From Nitrospira sp. (GTDB taxonomy: Bacteria > Nitrospirota > Nitrospiria > Nitrospirales > Nitrospiraceae): 64,000 nt of DNA. Under the pieces are notes generated by a model. That model searched no databases. It worked only from the letters and a program-made list of their open reading frames with translations, and was not told where the DNA came from. How positions within the stretch are numbered: position 1 is the stretch's first letter; every line of letters starts with the position of its first letter. Below, piece after piece: positions 35,433 through 43,261 of the stretch. Both the position numbers and the translations under genes were made by a program. The DNA is taken from the NCBI GenBank assembly GCA_030653545.1, contig JAURZE010000012.1:1-64000 (forward strand). The letters run 5' to 3'.

Positions 35433-37829
35433 TTAGAACTCCATCCGGATCGAGCCCATGAAGAACCGGGGCATGCCGGGCTGGATAAAGTACGGCCCTC
35501 CGATGGTTCCGGAGTAATAGGTCCTATCGAACAAATTGCTCACATTGAGCTGGGCGGTCATCTTGGTCATCCCCATCCGCCATTCGTAGCTGGCCATCGC
35601 GTTGGCAATGACATACCCCGGAAGCTGGAAGGTATTCGCCGTATCGCCTTGCCGCTCGCCGGCCGCCTGGAGCCCTGCACCGACCTTCAGGCCGCGCAGC
35701 TTCATGCCCTGGAGGGCTTCATCCTGAAACGCATAGGTGCTCCAGAGGCTGCCCATGTCCTTCGCGGCGTTGAACAAGCGGTTGCCCGTGTTTCCGGGAG
35801 TGACCCCTCCCCCGCCATCGTCGGCAAAGTCCTTGGTGACCTTCGCAAAAGGCATGTAGGTATAGGATGCGATCACGCTCCAACCCGGCAGAATCTCGCC
35901 GCTCACATCCAGCTCGATCCCGCGCGTCTGCGCCTCTCCGAGCGCCTTGGAAAATATCGGCAGCTCAGGGTCCGGAACGGCTATGTTCTGTTTCGTGAGA
36001 TCGAAATAGGCCACGGTTGTCCTCAGACGTCCGTCGAAGAACTCCGTCTTGACGCCCGCTTCAAATTGCTGCGCCGTCTGCGGAGGCAGCGGCTGACGTC
36101 TGATATCGAACGCGTTCTGGAGGCCGAAGTTCTCCGTGTAACTGCCGTACAGCGAGAGCCATGGCATCGGCTGCCATACCAGACCGACGCGCGGGGAGAG
36201 ACGATGGTCTTTCCCTGTTCGTTCATTCAGCACCGTATCGTTCGACACAGCGTCGTCATACCGCAACCCTGCCAGCAGATGCAGATTGAGCGGCAGCTTG
36301 ACCTGATCCTGCAGATAGAAACCATGCCAGGACCGCGACGAGCCGAACGGGCCGTTATCCGCAAGCTGATCAGGGGTTGGGATCCCCACTCCATACACGG
36401 GATTGAACACATTGATAGGGAAAAAGGGCGGCCCCCCGATATCGCAACATTTCGCTACGACATACTTATCGGTCTGATACAGATAGTCGTACCCGAACAG
36501 CAGCGTATGCTTGAGTATTCCCGTGTCGACATGGCCGGTCAGATTCAGCGAACTCTGATAGCGGTTTTCCTGGTTCCCGCGCGGGGTATCAACCATGAAG
36601 CGATCGACGGTGCCATCCGGCTGTACGGCACTAAACGGCACGATCATTCTGCTGCCCAGGCCATGAATGAACTCACCGGAGATCCGGTGGGTAATCTTCC
36701 AATCCGAATTCAGTTCATGCGACCAGTTAATGCCGGTAAAGAACCGCTCGTTCTTGCTCTTGCTGAAACTCGGCTCATCCAAATAGCGGCTGACCGGAAC
36801 CGGAGCCGGCCGGTTTCCAAGAGCCGGAAGGAGACCATCCGATTTCGTGTTGATATTCTGATACTCCAGCTCAGCGGTGATTTGCGTACGCGGGCTGATC
36901 TTCCACTGCACCACCGGGGCAAAGAACATGGTTTTGCGATCGACGAAATCACGGAAGGACTCCGAGTTTTCATAGGCGAAATTAAAACGATAGAGCACAC
37001 TTTTATCTTGGTTCAACGGACCAGTGGCATCGCCGGTCGTGCGGAAGAAGTTATACGAGCCGAATTGTTGCTGCAGCGAATACGCGGGAGTCTCCTGCGG
37101 CTGCTTCGTCACCACATTGATGATTCCCCCCGGGTCTGCCCGGCCATAGAGAATCGAGGCAGGCCCCTTCAACACCTCGACTTGCTCGATGTTCGCCGCT
37201 TCGACCAGATTATTCGTCGGCCTCAACACCCCGTTCCGATAGTGCGCCGTCGACTCGAATCCGCGAATCATGTACCCATCCCCTCCTTCAATCGCGGAAG
37301 GGAATGGCGAGACGCCGCTGACATTTTGTAAGGCCGTTCCTAATCGCACCGCCTGTTGATCCTTCAAGACCTGCTGCGGCACCACCTGAATGGAAAAAGG
37401 CGTTTCCATGATCGGCGTATCGGTCTTCGTGGCCGTGGTGGCCTGATCCACCTTGTACGATTCCCGCTGAGCCATGACGTGGACCGGCTTCGCTTCCAAC
37501 ACCGGCACATCGCCCTCGGTGGGAATTGGCATGTCGGCCTGCGACGACGACGGCAAAGGCAGCGGGACGGGGGGCACCACAGGCGGCTGCGCCTCGGATG
37601 GAGCCGGCTCGGCGGGCTGCTTGGCTTCAGCGGTTTCCGCTGAGAGAGGCGGCGCCTCCTGACTCTGCTGCGACGGCACCGGCTTGATCGGCCCGATACA
37701 AGCCGTGAAAACCGTCAGGCACCCAAGCACCGCGAGCATTTGCCCGACAGCTGCCATGCGTGCGGACCCTGCCTCTGTCTGTATGATGTTCCGAACTGAC
37801 CGATATAATTGCAATGATGATAACGACAT
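35433..37829 (-). CDS. TonB-dependent siderophore-type receptor
   Basis: 798 aa from ATG 37829, with GGAGAGGG upstream. After the leader the sequence L-T-V-F-T-A-C-I-G is lipobox-like, followed by about 65 residues rich in Pro, Ala and Ser before the plug (P-F-S-I-Q-V-V-P-Q-Q-V-L, L-Q-N-V-S-G-V, Y-M-I-R-G-F-E-S). The beta-barrel ends R-M-E-F. Pattern matches FhuE/FpvA-type siderophore receptors. The downstream PepSY and MacAB-like genes fit siderophore uptake, reduction and recycling. Confidence 0.9.
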   Translation of the reverse strand: MSLSSLQLYRSVRNIIQTEAGSARMAAVGQMLAVLGCLTVFTACIGPIKPVPSQQSQEAPPLSAETAEAKQPAEPAPSEAQPPVVPPVPLPLPSSSQADMPIPTEGDVPVLEAKPVHVMAQRESYKVDQATTATKTDTPIMETPFSIQVVPQQVLKDQQAVRLGTALQNVSGVSPFPSAIEGGDGYMIRGFESTAHYRNGVLRPTNNLVEAANIEQVEVLKGPASILYGRADPGGIINVVTKQPQETPAYSLQQQFGSYNFFRTTGDATGPLNQDKSVLYRFNFAYENSESFRDFVDRKTMFFAPVVQWKISPRTQITAELEYQNINTKSDGLLPALGNRPAPVPVSRYLDEPSFSKSKNERFFTGINWSHELNSDWKITHRISGEFIHGLGSRMIVPFSAVQPDGTVDRFMVDTPRGNQENRYQSSLNLTGHVDTGILKHTLLFGYDYLYQTDKYVVAKCCDIGGPPFFPINVFNPVYGVGIPTPDQLADNGPFGSSRSWHGFYLQDQVKLPLNLHLLAGLRYDDAVSNDTVLNERTGKDHRLSPRVGLVWQPMPWLSLYGSYTENFGLQNAFDIRRQPLPPQTAQQFEAGVKTEFFDGRLRTTVAYFDLTKQNIAVPDPELPIFSKALGEAQTRGIELDVSGEILPGWSVIASYTYMPFAKVTKDFADDGGGGVTPGNTGNRLFNAAKDMGSLWSTYAFQDEALQGMKLRGLKVGAGLQAAGERQGDTANTFQLPGYVIANAMASYEWRMGMTKMTAQLNVSNLFDRTYYSGTIGGPYFIQPGMPRFFMGSIRMEF

Positions 37830-38055
37830 AACTCCCTCTCCTGCGCACACCGGCCTCATGGCGTACACGAACGTGTCTGAAAGCCGGACCCGCAGCTCAA
37901 TCCGATGCCTTGCCGATGCCCTGCGCAGCAGAAGAGCGCACGGCCTCGTTCAAGGCCGGCCCCTTCGGTCTCAGGCGAGACGTACATCACGCAGGCCGCA
38001 TCAGACGCAGCAGGCGCCCGGCTTGTGAATATTCAGTGACGTTAAGCGATGGAAA

Positions 38056-38454
38056 TCAGGAGACTTGGGCAGGAGGACCGCGGCCGTGGGCCGTAATCAG
38101 AGGAAGGCTGTGCCAGGACACACAGACGAGAACCAAGGGCACGAAGACGGATACCACGACCGGCAGGCTGGGAATCTCGGGCAGCACGAAGGCCGATTCG
38201 TCTTCATTGACAGAGCAGGCCCAGACGATCCAGGGGCTGGCGGGGGCCAGGCCATGGTGACACCGGTCGCGATCTATCCCGGCATGGAGATAAAACGCCC
38301 GTGATTGTTCCTTCTCCCAGTCGGTGAAGCACGTGGAGCAGACCATCGCCGCCGCGACACGAATGCCGATGAGCAGACAAGCCAGCAAGGCGAACAGACG
38401 AGAGATCTGCCCGGACCGGCGACTGTCATGCATCAAGCGGAACACGTTCGGCAC
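38056..38454 (-). CDS. Small W-x-C / R-x-P-P membrane protein, divergent member (P1)
   Basis: 132 aa from GTG 38454, which has an AAAGGTGG site; GTG 38472 and ATG 38433 are alternatives. It has an N-terminal membrane segment (F-A-L-L-A-C-L-L-I-G), a central loop with C-S-T-C, D-R-C-H-H-G and P-W-I-V-W-A-C, a second membrane helix (V-V-V-S-V-F-V-P-L-V-L-V), and the tail G-R-G-P-P-A. The W-x-C and R-G-P-P-A ends link it to five other small proteins in this block, but the first Cys of C-x-W-x-C is missing. The shared upstream motif lies at 38510-38542. Confidence 0.55.
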   Translation of the reverse strand: MPNVFRLMHDSRRSGQISRLFALLACLLIGIRVAAAMVCSTCFTDWEKEQSRAFYLHAGIDRDRCHHGLAPASPWIVWACSVNEDESAFVLPEIPSLPVVVSVFVPLVLVCVSWHSLPLITAHGRGPPAQVS

Positions 38455-38509
38455 AGCCCCCACCTTTCTCACGAAAAGACTGCAACTCTACAAAACCGCC
38501 AGGCCGTCC

Positions 38510-38542
38510 GTCTACCGGCCTCTGCTCACGGATGCTACAGAA
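38510..38542 (-). promoter_or_regulatory. Two-block upstream motif (M1)
   Basis: Minus strand: TGTAGCA, 15-base spacer containing GTGAGCAG, then CGGTAGAC. It lies about 55 bases upstream of the P1 start used here. Blocks, spacing and the inner GTGAGCAG agree with the copy at 43146, and the two outer blocks with that at 51504. It could be an ECF-type promoter (-35/-10) or an operator. Confidence 0.65.
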
Positions 38543-38609
38543 ATTTATTAGATCTCGATCGGCGAGGTCACGGGGATCGACAGGAGATGCGGGCGGCGAA
38601 TCCAGCTCT

Positions 38610-39050
38610 CTATTCCACCCAGATGACGGTCAAGGCCATGGCTTGGGCCGCATCGCGCTGCTTGGCATCGCTCGTGATGAAGGGAATCGTCAATCCTGAG
38701 GCGGCTTGAAACATCATGGCCGACGCGATGTGCAGGGCGTCGAGCGTTCTGACATCCGTTTTCTGGACCAGTTCCTCGGCTTGCCGGAGAACGTGCTCGC
38801 CTACCTCCACCAGTTCCCAATAGGCTCGGTCTTTGAGCACCCTCGCGCGGATGGCAAGAAAATCTTTTGGCGTGAGGTCGCCGGCGGCTCGCCTCCGGCT
38901 GAGCGCCGACATGACCTCAACCGGCGTGACGGCGGAGGACAGAAACCGAAACCGTTGAAGCAGCCGGCGCGTCGCGCTCGAACCTGCCTCCTTGACATAC
39001 CGCTTCGCCAGCACGCTGGTATCGAAGTAGGCCCAGTGCCGCGAGGTCAC
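38610..39050 (-). CDS. vapC: PIN-domain toxin (VapC family)
   Basis: 146 aa from GTG 39050, with GAGAGGAAG upstream. PIN motifs: Y-F-D-T-S-V-L-A-K-R-Y (first Asp), a central Glu in T-P-V-E-V, T-L-D-A-L-H-I-A-S-A (Asp) and F-I-T-S-D-A-K-Q-R-D (Asp). VapC toxins cut RNA. The GTG overlaps the antitoxin stop by four bases (GTGA), the usual TA arrangement. The module lies between exbD and P1. Confidence 0.85.
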   Translation of the reverse strand: MTSRHWAYFDTSVLAKRYVKEAGSSATRRLLQRFRFLSSAVTPVEVMSALSRRRAAGDLTPKDFLAIRARVLKDRAYWELVEVGEHVLRQAEELVQKTDVRTLDALHIASAMMFQAASGLTIPFITSDAKQRDAAQAMALTVIWVE

Positions 39051-39325
39051 GCTTCCTCTCGGTCCATGACAATCGTGCGAGACAACGGCGCCCCATGCAC
39101 CGATCGAGGGCTCCACGCTGGAAGCGCCCCCCGTTTCGATGCCGCGCGCAAAACCCCGGCAGACTCCAGTCTCCGAATGGCAGAACCCGCTTCATCGGAG
39201 GGCCCGATCAACTTCACGACAGCCAGAGGTTTGCCGCGTTCCGTCAACAACACTTCCTTGCCTTGCTTGACGGCCTTCATCAATTGGGAAAATTTCTGAT
39301 TCGCCTCGCGCAATCCCATTTGCAT
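39047..39325 (-). CDS. Phd/YefM-type antitoxin
   Basis: 92 aa from ATG 39325, chosen for the AAGGGGGG site 5 bases upstream. The N-terminal half (G-L-R-E-A-N-Q-K-F-S-Q-L-M, V-L-L-T-E-R-G-K-P-L-A-V-V) is the Phd/YefM DNA-binding fold; the C-terminal half should wrap the toxin. It is translated just before, and overlaps, the PIN toxin gene. Confidence 0.85.
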   Translation of the reverse strand: MQMGLREANQKFSQLMKAVKQGKEVLLTERGKPLAVVKLIGPSDEAGSAIRRLESAGVLRAASKRGALPAWSPRSVHGAPLSRTIVMDREEA

Positions 39326-39477
39326 ACGGCCCCCCTTCATGTAGTGATGAGCCTACGTTATGCCGGACTGGAGACTCATGTCAACCTATCGCGCCTGCGC
39401 CACCGGGCGAGCATCGCCGAGGGGGGCCGGCTTCTCCCCTGGAGTCTGTGAGGAGCCCCCAAGTAGAACCCTACAAC

Positions 39478-39852
39478 TCACGCGCGGGTCACTCCCAAGC
39501 TCACCTGCCGGAAGCCCAGCGCGCGGATGCGATCGACGACCGAGACAAACCGCTCCAACCGCGTCACTTTGTCGGCCCGGACCAGAACCGGCGACTCGCG
39601 CGGATAGGCGAGGAGCGTGGCGTCGAGTAGCGCCTCGGCCACCGGGCGATCCGCCACGAACAACTCCCCCTCCGCCGTCACCGTCACGATAAGCGGTTGG
39701 TCCGGCCGGTTGCCGGCCGTCGCCGCTTTGGCTAACTCGACTGGCACCTGCCCGGTCGTCACAAAGGTCGCCGTGGTCAATACGATCACGAGCAGCACCA
39801 GCATCACGTCGACCAATGGAATCACGTTGATGTTGTTGAGTTCACGATCCAT
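39478..39852 (-). CDS. exbD: TonB-system energiser ExbD
   Basis: 124 aa from ATG 39852. One membrane helix near residues 13-33 (I-P-L-V-D-V-M-L-V-L-L-V-I) contains the proton-path Asp. The periplasmic domain follows, with L-I-V-T-V-T-A-E-G-E and V-L-V-R-A-D-K. Its start overlaps the ExbB stop by 11 bases. With ExbB it converts proton motive force into TonB movement. Confidence 0.9.
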   Translation of the reverse strand: MDRELNNINVIPLVDVMLVLLVIVLTTATFVTTGQVPVELAKAATAGNRPDQPLIVTVTAEGELFVADRPVAEALLDATLLAYPRESPVLVRADKVTRLERFVSVVDRIRALGFRQVSLGVTRA

Positions 39853-40267
39853 GTTGCGCCTGATGCAGGGTGAGCAGTTCACTCACGCGGCGGCGGAGCA
39901 CGTTGTTCATGACCACGCAAGGAATGGCGACGAGGAGTCCGACCGCCGTGGCCTTCAGCGCCAGGCTCAGCCCGATCATGATCGTGGCAACCGCCAGCGC
40001 TCCGGACGTGCCCATAGTATGGAAAGTAAGCATGATGCCGAGCACCGTGCCGAGCAGGCCGATATAGGGCGCGTTCGCCGCAATGGTCCCGATCACGACT
40101 AAATGCTTTGTGAGCGCCATCTCCAACGTGTCGCGATGCTGAAACTCGGCGGGATTGATGCGTTGAAAATACCTCCACCGCTCGATCGCGACGGCAAAGG
40201 CCACCAAGCCCAACATCACCAACAGTCCGATCACCCCGTAGTCAACGATCGCTTTCAACTCATCCAT
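39842..40267 (-). CDS. exbB: TonB-system energiser ExbB (short form)
   Basis: 141 aa from ATG 40267. Three membrane helices with the MotA/TolQ/ExbB core: A-P-Y-I-G-L-L-G-T-V-L-G-I and A-L-K-A-T-A-V-G-L-L-V-A-I-P. At about 140 residues it is among the shorter ExbB forms. Coupled to exbD. The only tonB in the window lies 10 kb upstream on the same strand, within the same block. Confidence 0.9.
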   Translation of the reverse strand: MDELKAIVDYGVIGLLVMLGLVAFAVAIERWRYFQRINPAEFQHRDTLEMALTKHLVVIGTIAANAPYIGLLGTVLGIMLTFHTMGTSGALAVATIMIGLSLALKATAVGLLVAIPCVVMNNVLRRRVSELLTLHQAQHGS

Positions 40268-40373
40268 CACGGATCTCCGTAGCAACGCACCACCTCACGC
40301 CGGAGGCCTGGGCTCGCTGGCCATCTCAACCACTCCCTAAGCTGAATGGGATACGGTACGGCAGGAAGCAGGG

Positions 40374-40405
40374 AGAGGGAAGCGCATGGGCATGCGCCTC
40401 CCTCT
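40374..40405 (-). terminator. Stem-loop after P460-like gene
   Basis: AGAGGGAxGCGCATG pairs with CATGCGCxTCCCTCT around a GG loop, broken by one mismatch. It lies 86 bases past the stop of the CxxCR P460-like gene in a 223-base gap before exbB. No T-run follows. Confidence 0.55.
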
Positions 40406-40490
40406 ATACGGGACTCTCTGCGTGGTCAGCGCAGTCCAACCCCTGTGAATCCCGTCCATCGTCACGACCACGTATCCGCCTCGGGTCTCT

Positions 40491-40997
40491 TCACATCACG
40501 GGCAATCGGCAGACGCCGCAATCCAAGGCATCGCTCGCCACCACACGGCCGATCGCATCGTAAGTCGCATAGGCCCAGCCCTCACGCGAACGGCGCCCCA
40601 AGCCCTGGCGATCCAGGCTCGACACCTTTTCCATCACAAAGACCGATCGCAATTGTCCCCCGGTCCCAGGGGCGGACGAGAAGGTTTCCACAACCAGCGC
40701 CGTCCCGACGGGAAACGTGTCCTCGTCGGTCACCGATGCCGCCTTCGGACAAACGGCAAATCTCAGATATCGAGCAGCTCCGGACACATCTACATCGGAC
40801 TCGATCAGCGGCCAGGTCCGATAGTGCTTCGGCACCGGCACACCCGGCACCTGCGCTGGATTCGTCCGCCAGCGGGAGACCGTCAGCGCGATCGCCAGAA
40901 GCCGGACAACCACCACGTTGAGCGTGTAGTCGCCAGGATCTTTCCTCTTCACGGCGCTGACGAACGCCGCACGTGTCATTTCGAGACTACCGAGCAT
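40491..40997 (-). CDS. Cytochrome P460-like protein with broken heme motif
   Basis: 168 aa from ATG 40997, with AAGGATAAGG upstream. The fold region (Y-R-T-W-P-L-I-E-S-D-V, F-P-V-G-T-A-L-V-V-E, R-S-V-F-V-M-E-K, W-A-Y-A-T-Y-D) parallels the P460 protein encoded at 41558. Where that protein has C-R-A-C-H, this one has C-G-V-C-R and then ends after L-P-V-M. Without the CxxCH His and the following residues, normal c-type heme attachment is unlikely. It may be a heme-free binding protein or a decaying copy. Confidence 0.7.
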   Translation of the reverse strand: MLGSLEMTRAAFVSAVKRKDPGDYTLNVVVVRLLAIALTVSRWRTNPAQVPGVPVPKHYRTWPLIESDVDVSGAARYLRFAVCPKAASVTDEDTFPVGTALVVETFSSAPGTGGQLRSVFVMEKVSSLDRQGLGRRSREGWAYATYDAIGRVVASDALDCGVCRLPVM

Positions 40998-41014
40998 GAA
41001 TCACCTTATCCTTT

Positions 41015-41142
41015 CCCCGAAGAGCCGGGAATTTGGGAGGAAGGCATCTCCGACGCCCTGAACACCTTACAAGCACACCATCTCTTGTGTAGCCCCGAAG
41101 GGCCGGGGACTCGGAGGGAGGCCACCTCCGACTCCCCGGGCA
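41015..41142 (-). repeat. Tandem imperfect 50-base units in leader region
   Basis: Two units, 41015-41064 and 41093-41142, match at about 37 of 50 positions with a 78-base period. The second folds into a 15-bp stem with one mismatch (CCGGGGA..CGGAGG against CCTCCG..TCCCCGG). They lie between the HTH_17 gene end (41185) and the P460-like start (40997), so they could be a terminator plus leader structure. Confidence 0.55.
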
Positions 41143-41184
41143 GGCCTGGAAGAAGGGTGCACAACTACCAGACCCGTTTCCGCA

Positions 41185-41439
41185 TCATGTTCGCCGCTTG
41201 CTCGCGCGCAGACTCGATCGCACGCGCACTACCTTGCTGCGCCCATTCGATTCCCGGATCGCCTGATCGGTACACTGGCCTTCGATGAGTCCGTTCAGCG
41301 ATGCGCGAAAGATGCGCAGGCTCCCGCGGCCGATCTTCGTCGCGCGCAAGCGGCCCTCCTCGATCCACCGATAGATCGTCCACTTACTGACCCTGAGCAG
41401 CGCGGCCGCCTCTTGGACTCGCAATAACGGTGGCTCCAT
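41185..41439 (-). CDS. Excisionase/AlpA-type HTH protein, copy 1
   Basis: 84 aa. A winged helix-turn-helix of the HTH_17 type: L-L-R-V-Q-E-A-A-A-L-L-R-V-S-K-W-T-I-Y-R-W-I-E-E-G-R-L and T-K-I-G-R-G-S-L-R-I-F. It is closely similar to the 79-aa protein at 51573 through the DNA-binding part. These proteins bind short DNA sites as phage excisionases or as small regulators. No integrase is nearby, so a regulatory role in the block is more likely. A perfect hairpin lies 28 bases upstream of its start. Confidence 0.75.
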   Translation of the reverse strand: MEPPLLRVQEAAALLRVSKWTIYRWIEEGRLRATKIGRGSLRIFRASLNGLIEGQCTDQAIRESNGRSKVVRVRSSLRASKRRT

Positions 41440-41466
41440 CCTGTCCTCTCGAACGGCGCGTATGGC

Positions 41467-41493
41467 GGGGGAGCGCCCAACCCGCGCTCCCCC
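41467..41493 (-). terminator. Perfect 10-bp stem-loop
   Basis: GGGGGAGCGC and GCGCTCCCCC flank a seven-base loop. It sits 65 bases after the P460 stop and 28 bases before the HTH_17 copy 1 start; it may end the P460 transcript or regulate the HTH gene. Confidence 0.6.
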
Positions 41494-41557
41494 TGGTGAG
41501 ACCTGCGTCAGGAGGTCAACCCATCCGCAGATCCCAACGTCTCACCTCATCCCTCGA

Positions 41558-42103
41558 CTAGCGCGCCATACGCTTGTCGAAATACTCGTCATAGCGATGC
41601 ACGAAATCTTTCGCTGCCAGCGGAGCATGGCACGCGCGGCACTTCGTGAAATCTTCGGCCAACGGCTTCCCGTCCGGACCGAAGGCGGAAAAGACCCAGT
41701 TCCCGTTTTTCAGATTGTCCGGCACGTCCTGCCCCCACCCGTCGCCCTTGGCCATCACGAACACTTTCCCGAGATCGCCCTTGATGAGCTTGCCGTCCGC
41801 GCCGGTTTCCGGTGCGTCCCCGTTCATCTTGGCCTTGTGTAACTCCATGACCATGACAGTCCCGTTGGGAAACTGCTGGCTCTGGTTCGTTCGCGCCCCG
41901 ACCTGATTCACAAAGAGCTCGCGTATCTGTTTCGCATCCGGCCGCTGGACCTCAGAGAGAAACTTCGGCCAAGTCTTATAGTCCGACGGATACGCCAATT
42001 CGCCGTCCTTCGGCTTCGCCGGCGCCTTCGCCGTCGGAGTCGTCCCCATTTCACTGCATCCCCACAGGAGCAGCACCATCATGATTGCGATTCCGTGTTT
42101 CAT
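41558..42103 (-). CDS. Cytochrome P460-family protein
   Basis: 181 aa from ATG 42103, after GGAGGCTGGAG. It is a lipoprotein by signal (L-L-L-W-G-C). P460 pattern: Y-P-S-D-Y-K-T-W-P-K-F, F-P-N-G-T-V-M-V-M-E, G-K-V-F-V-M-A-K-G, W-V-F-S-A-F, then heme motif C-R-A-C-H-A-P. Family members include cytochrome P460 and cytochrome c'-beta, which bind heme for hydroxylamine or NO chemistry. Context (metal handling) leaves the physiological role open. Confidence 0.85.
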   Translation of the reverse strand: MKHGIAIMMVLLLWGCSEMGTTPTAKAPAKPKDGELAYPSDYKTWPKFLSEVQRPDAKQIRELFVNQVGARTNQSQQFPNGTVMVMELHKAKMNGDAPETGADGKLIKGDLGKVFVMAKGDGWGQDVPDNLKNGNWVFSAFGPDGKPLAEDFTKCRACHAPLAAKDFVHRYDEYFDKRMAR

Positions 42104-42125
42104 CTCCAGCCTCCGTTTCAATGAT

Positions 42126-42494
42126 TTATGATTTCGCTTCCCGTGAACCGCCACGATCCACCCAGGCCTTGCAGCCGATTCCTGAGGCCAGCGCCTGCTC
42201 AACCGACGCCGCCAATTGCACCGGCGGCACTCCGTCCGGCTGAGAGCGCACCAGCACCGTACCGTGATCGTTCAAGAACTCGACGGCTTGTACCGCCGGG
42301 AAACGCCGCAGCGCCCCTTCGACCTCTTCGCGATGGTACTCACAGAACCGCCCCCCGATTTGGACGATGACCTGACTGGCAGCGGCATCTTTCTGCTCCG
42401 GCGGGGTCGCCGCCCGCGACGAATCCTCCGCCTGAACCGGCAGGCACACACTCAGGCCCACAGCCAATCCCACCCCCACGAGACCAAGCTTCAT
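42126..42494 (-). CDS. Secreted HMA-like protein with variant metal motif
   Basis: 122 aa from ATG 42494, with GGAGAGGG upstream. A signal peptide ends V-Q-A-E. The mature part has a beta-alpha-beta-beta pattern like heavy-metal-associated domains (V-I-V-Q-I-G-G-R-F-C-E-Y-H-R-E-E-V-E, V-E-F-L-N-D-H-G-T-V-L-V). The usual C-x-x-C metal site reads C-E-Y-H. A later Cys is in I-G-C-K-A-W. It lies 22 bases upstream of the P460 gene and is likely co-transcribed. Confidence 0.6.
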   Translation of the reverse strand: MKLGLVGVGLAVGLSVCLPVQAEDSSRAATPPEQKDAAASQVIVQIGGRFCEYHREEVEGALRRFPAVQAVEFLNDHGTVLVRSQPDGVPPVQLAASVEQALASGIGCKAWVDRGGSREAKS

Positions 42495-42578
42495 AGCTCC
42501 CTCTCCTCTTGGTTGATCCACAGATATTTACCCAATGGCCGGAGCGGAGACTCAGTGGAGAGAGTCTGCGCCCCAGTG

Positions 42579-42610
42579 GGTCCGGGCAAGGAGGCCGCCA
42601 TACCCGGACC
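42579..42610 (-). terminator. Stem-loop between P2 and HMA-like genes
   Basis: GGTCCGGG and CCCGGACC pair perfectly around a 16-base loop, 142 bases after the P2 stop and 85 bases before the HMA-like start, in a 257-base gap. No T-run follows; it could equally be a leader structure of the HMA-like gene. Confidence 0.5.
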
Positions 42611-42751
42611 ACACAGATGTTTCGAGACAGACCGGGGCACCCCGGATCGCTCAGGTGGAAGGCGTTCAGTGAAGCTCCGGCCAGACTCCCTCGGGAGACT
42701 TATGGCCGCAGCATGAAAACATTGAATTGGAACGAACGCGTCCCGCCTGAA

Positions 42752-43096
42752 TTATCCGAGCGGGAGCACTGGAGGAGCACGAGAGCGGAGGAGTGACACC
42801 GAAGAGACTGAAACCAGTTGAACGGGAGAAACCACCGGAACCAGCACGACCGACTCAACAACGTCGGCAGGAGCCGATGCCACTAACCCACTCTCCGGAG
42901 TGGCCTGGCAGGCCCAGGCACAGAGAGAGGAGTGTGTCGTCTCGTGACTGTCGTGGTGTTGTTCATGCCCGCCGGCAGGGGCGGACCCCGGCAGGGCCAG
43001 CGAGCACGTGGCGGCCAAACAGACCAGGGCGACGTACATCACCGCCGTGAGTCCGGCGACGACAGTCCCGACTGATCTGATCGAACGACCGCTCAT
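42752..43096 (-). CDS. Small His-rich C-A-W-A-C membrane protein (P2)
   Basis: 114 aa. An N-terminal hydrophobic helix (residues 10-30) is followed by a loop with H-E-Q-H-H-D-S-H-E-T-T-H and the motif S-S-L-C-A-W-A-C-Q-A at about residues 56-65. A second hydrophobic segment (residues 78-102) leads to the tail R-A-P-P-V-L. Two Cys three residues apart around a Trp, plus five His, make a plausible soft-metal site on the periplasmic side. The shared upstream motif is at 43146-43178. I recognise no described family. Confidence 0.65.
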   Translation of the reverse strand: MSGRSIRSVGTVVAGLTAVMYVALVCLAATCSLALPGSAPAGGHEQHHDSHETTHSSLCAWACQATPESGLVASAPADVVESVVLVPVVSPVQLVSVSSVSLLRSRAPPVLPLG

Positions 43097-43145
43097 ACGC
43101 TCTCTACCCTTTCAGCCTACTCATGTACGCCGATACCCCGAGACT

Positions 43146-43178
43146 GTCTACCGATGGCTGCTCACTTGTGCTACAGAA
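43146..43178 (-). promoter_or_regulatory. Two-block upstream motif (M2)
   Basis: Minus strand: TGTAGCA, a 15-base spacer containing GTGAGCAG, then CGGTAGAC. It ends 50 bases upstream of the P2 start. Identical layout to M1 at 38510. Confidence 0.65.
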
Positions 43179-43261
43179 TCCTGCGCGCCTTATTGGCGGC
43201 TTACGGCAACGGCAGCAGCGGGCATCCCCCTCCCTCGCTTTTCTAAGCGCGCTCCCCTTGG

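Noticed and set aside
35202-37331. Open frame of 709 codons on the plus strand
   Set aside because: Antisense shadow of the siderophore-type receptor; no family features.
37905-37930. Two GGCATCGG units upstream of the siderophore receptor as a fifth regulatory motif
   Set aside because: Neither the TGTAGCA nor the GTAGAC block is present.
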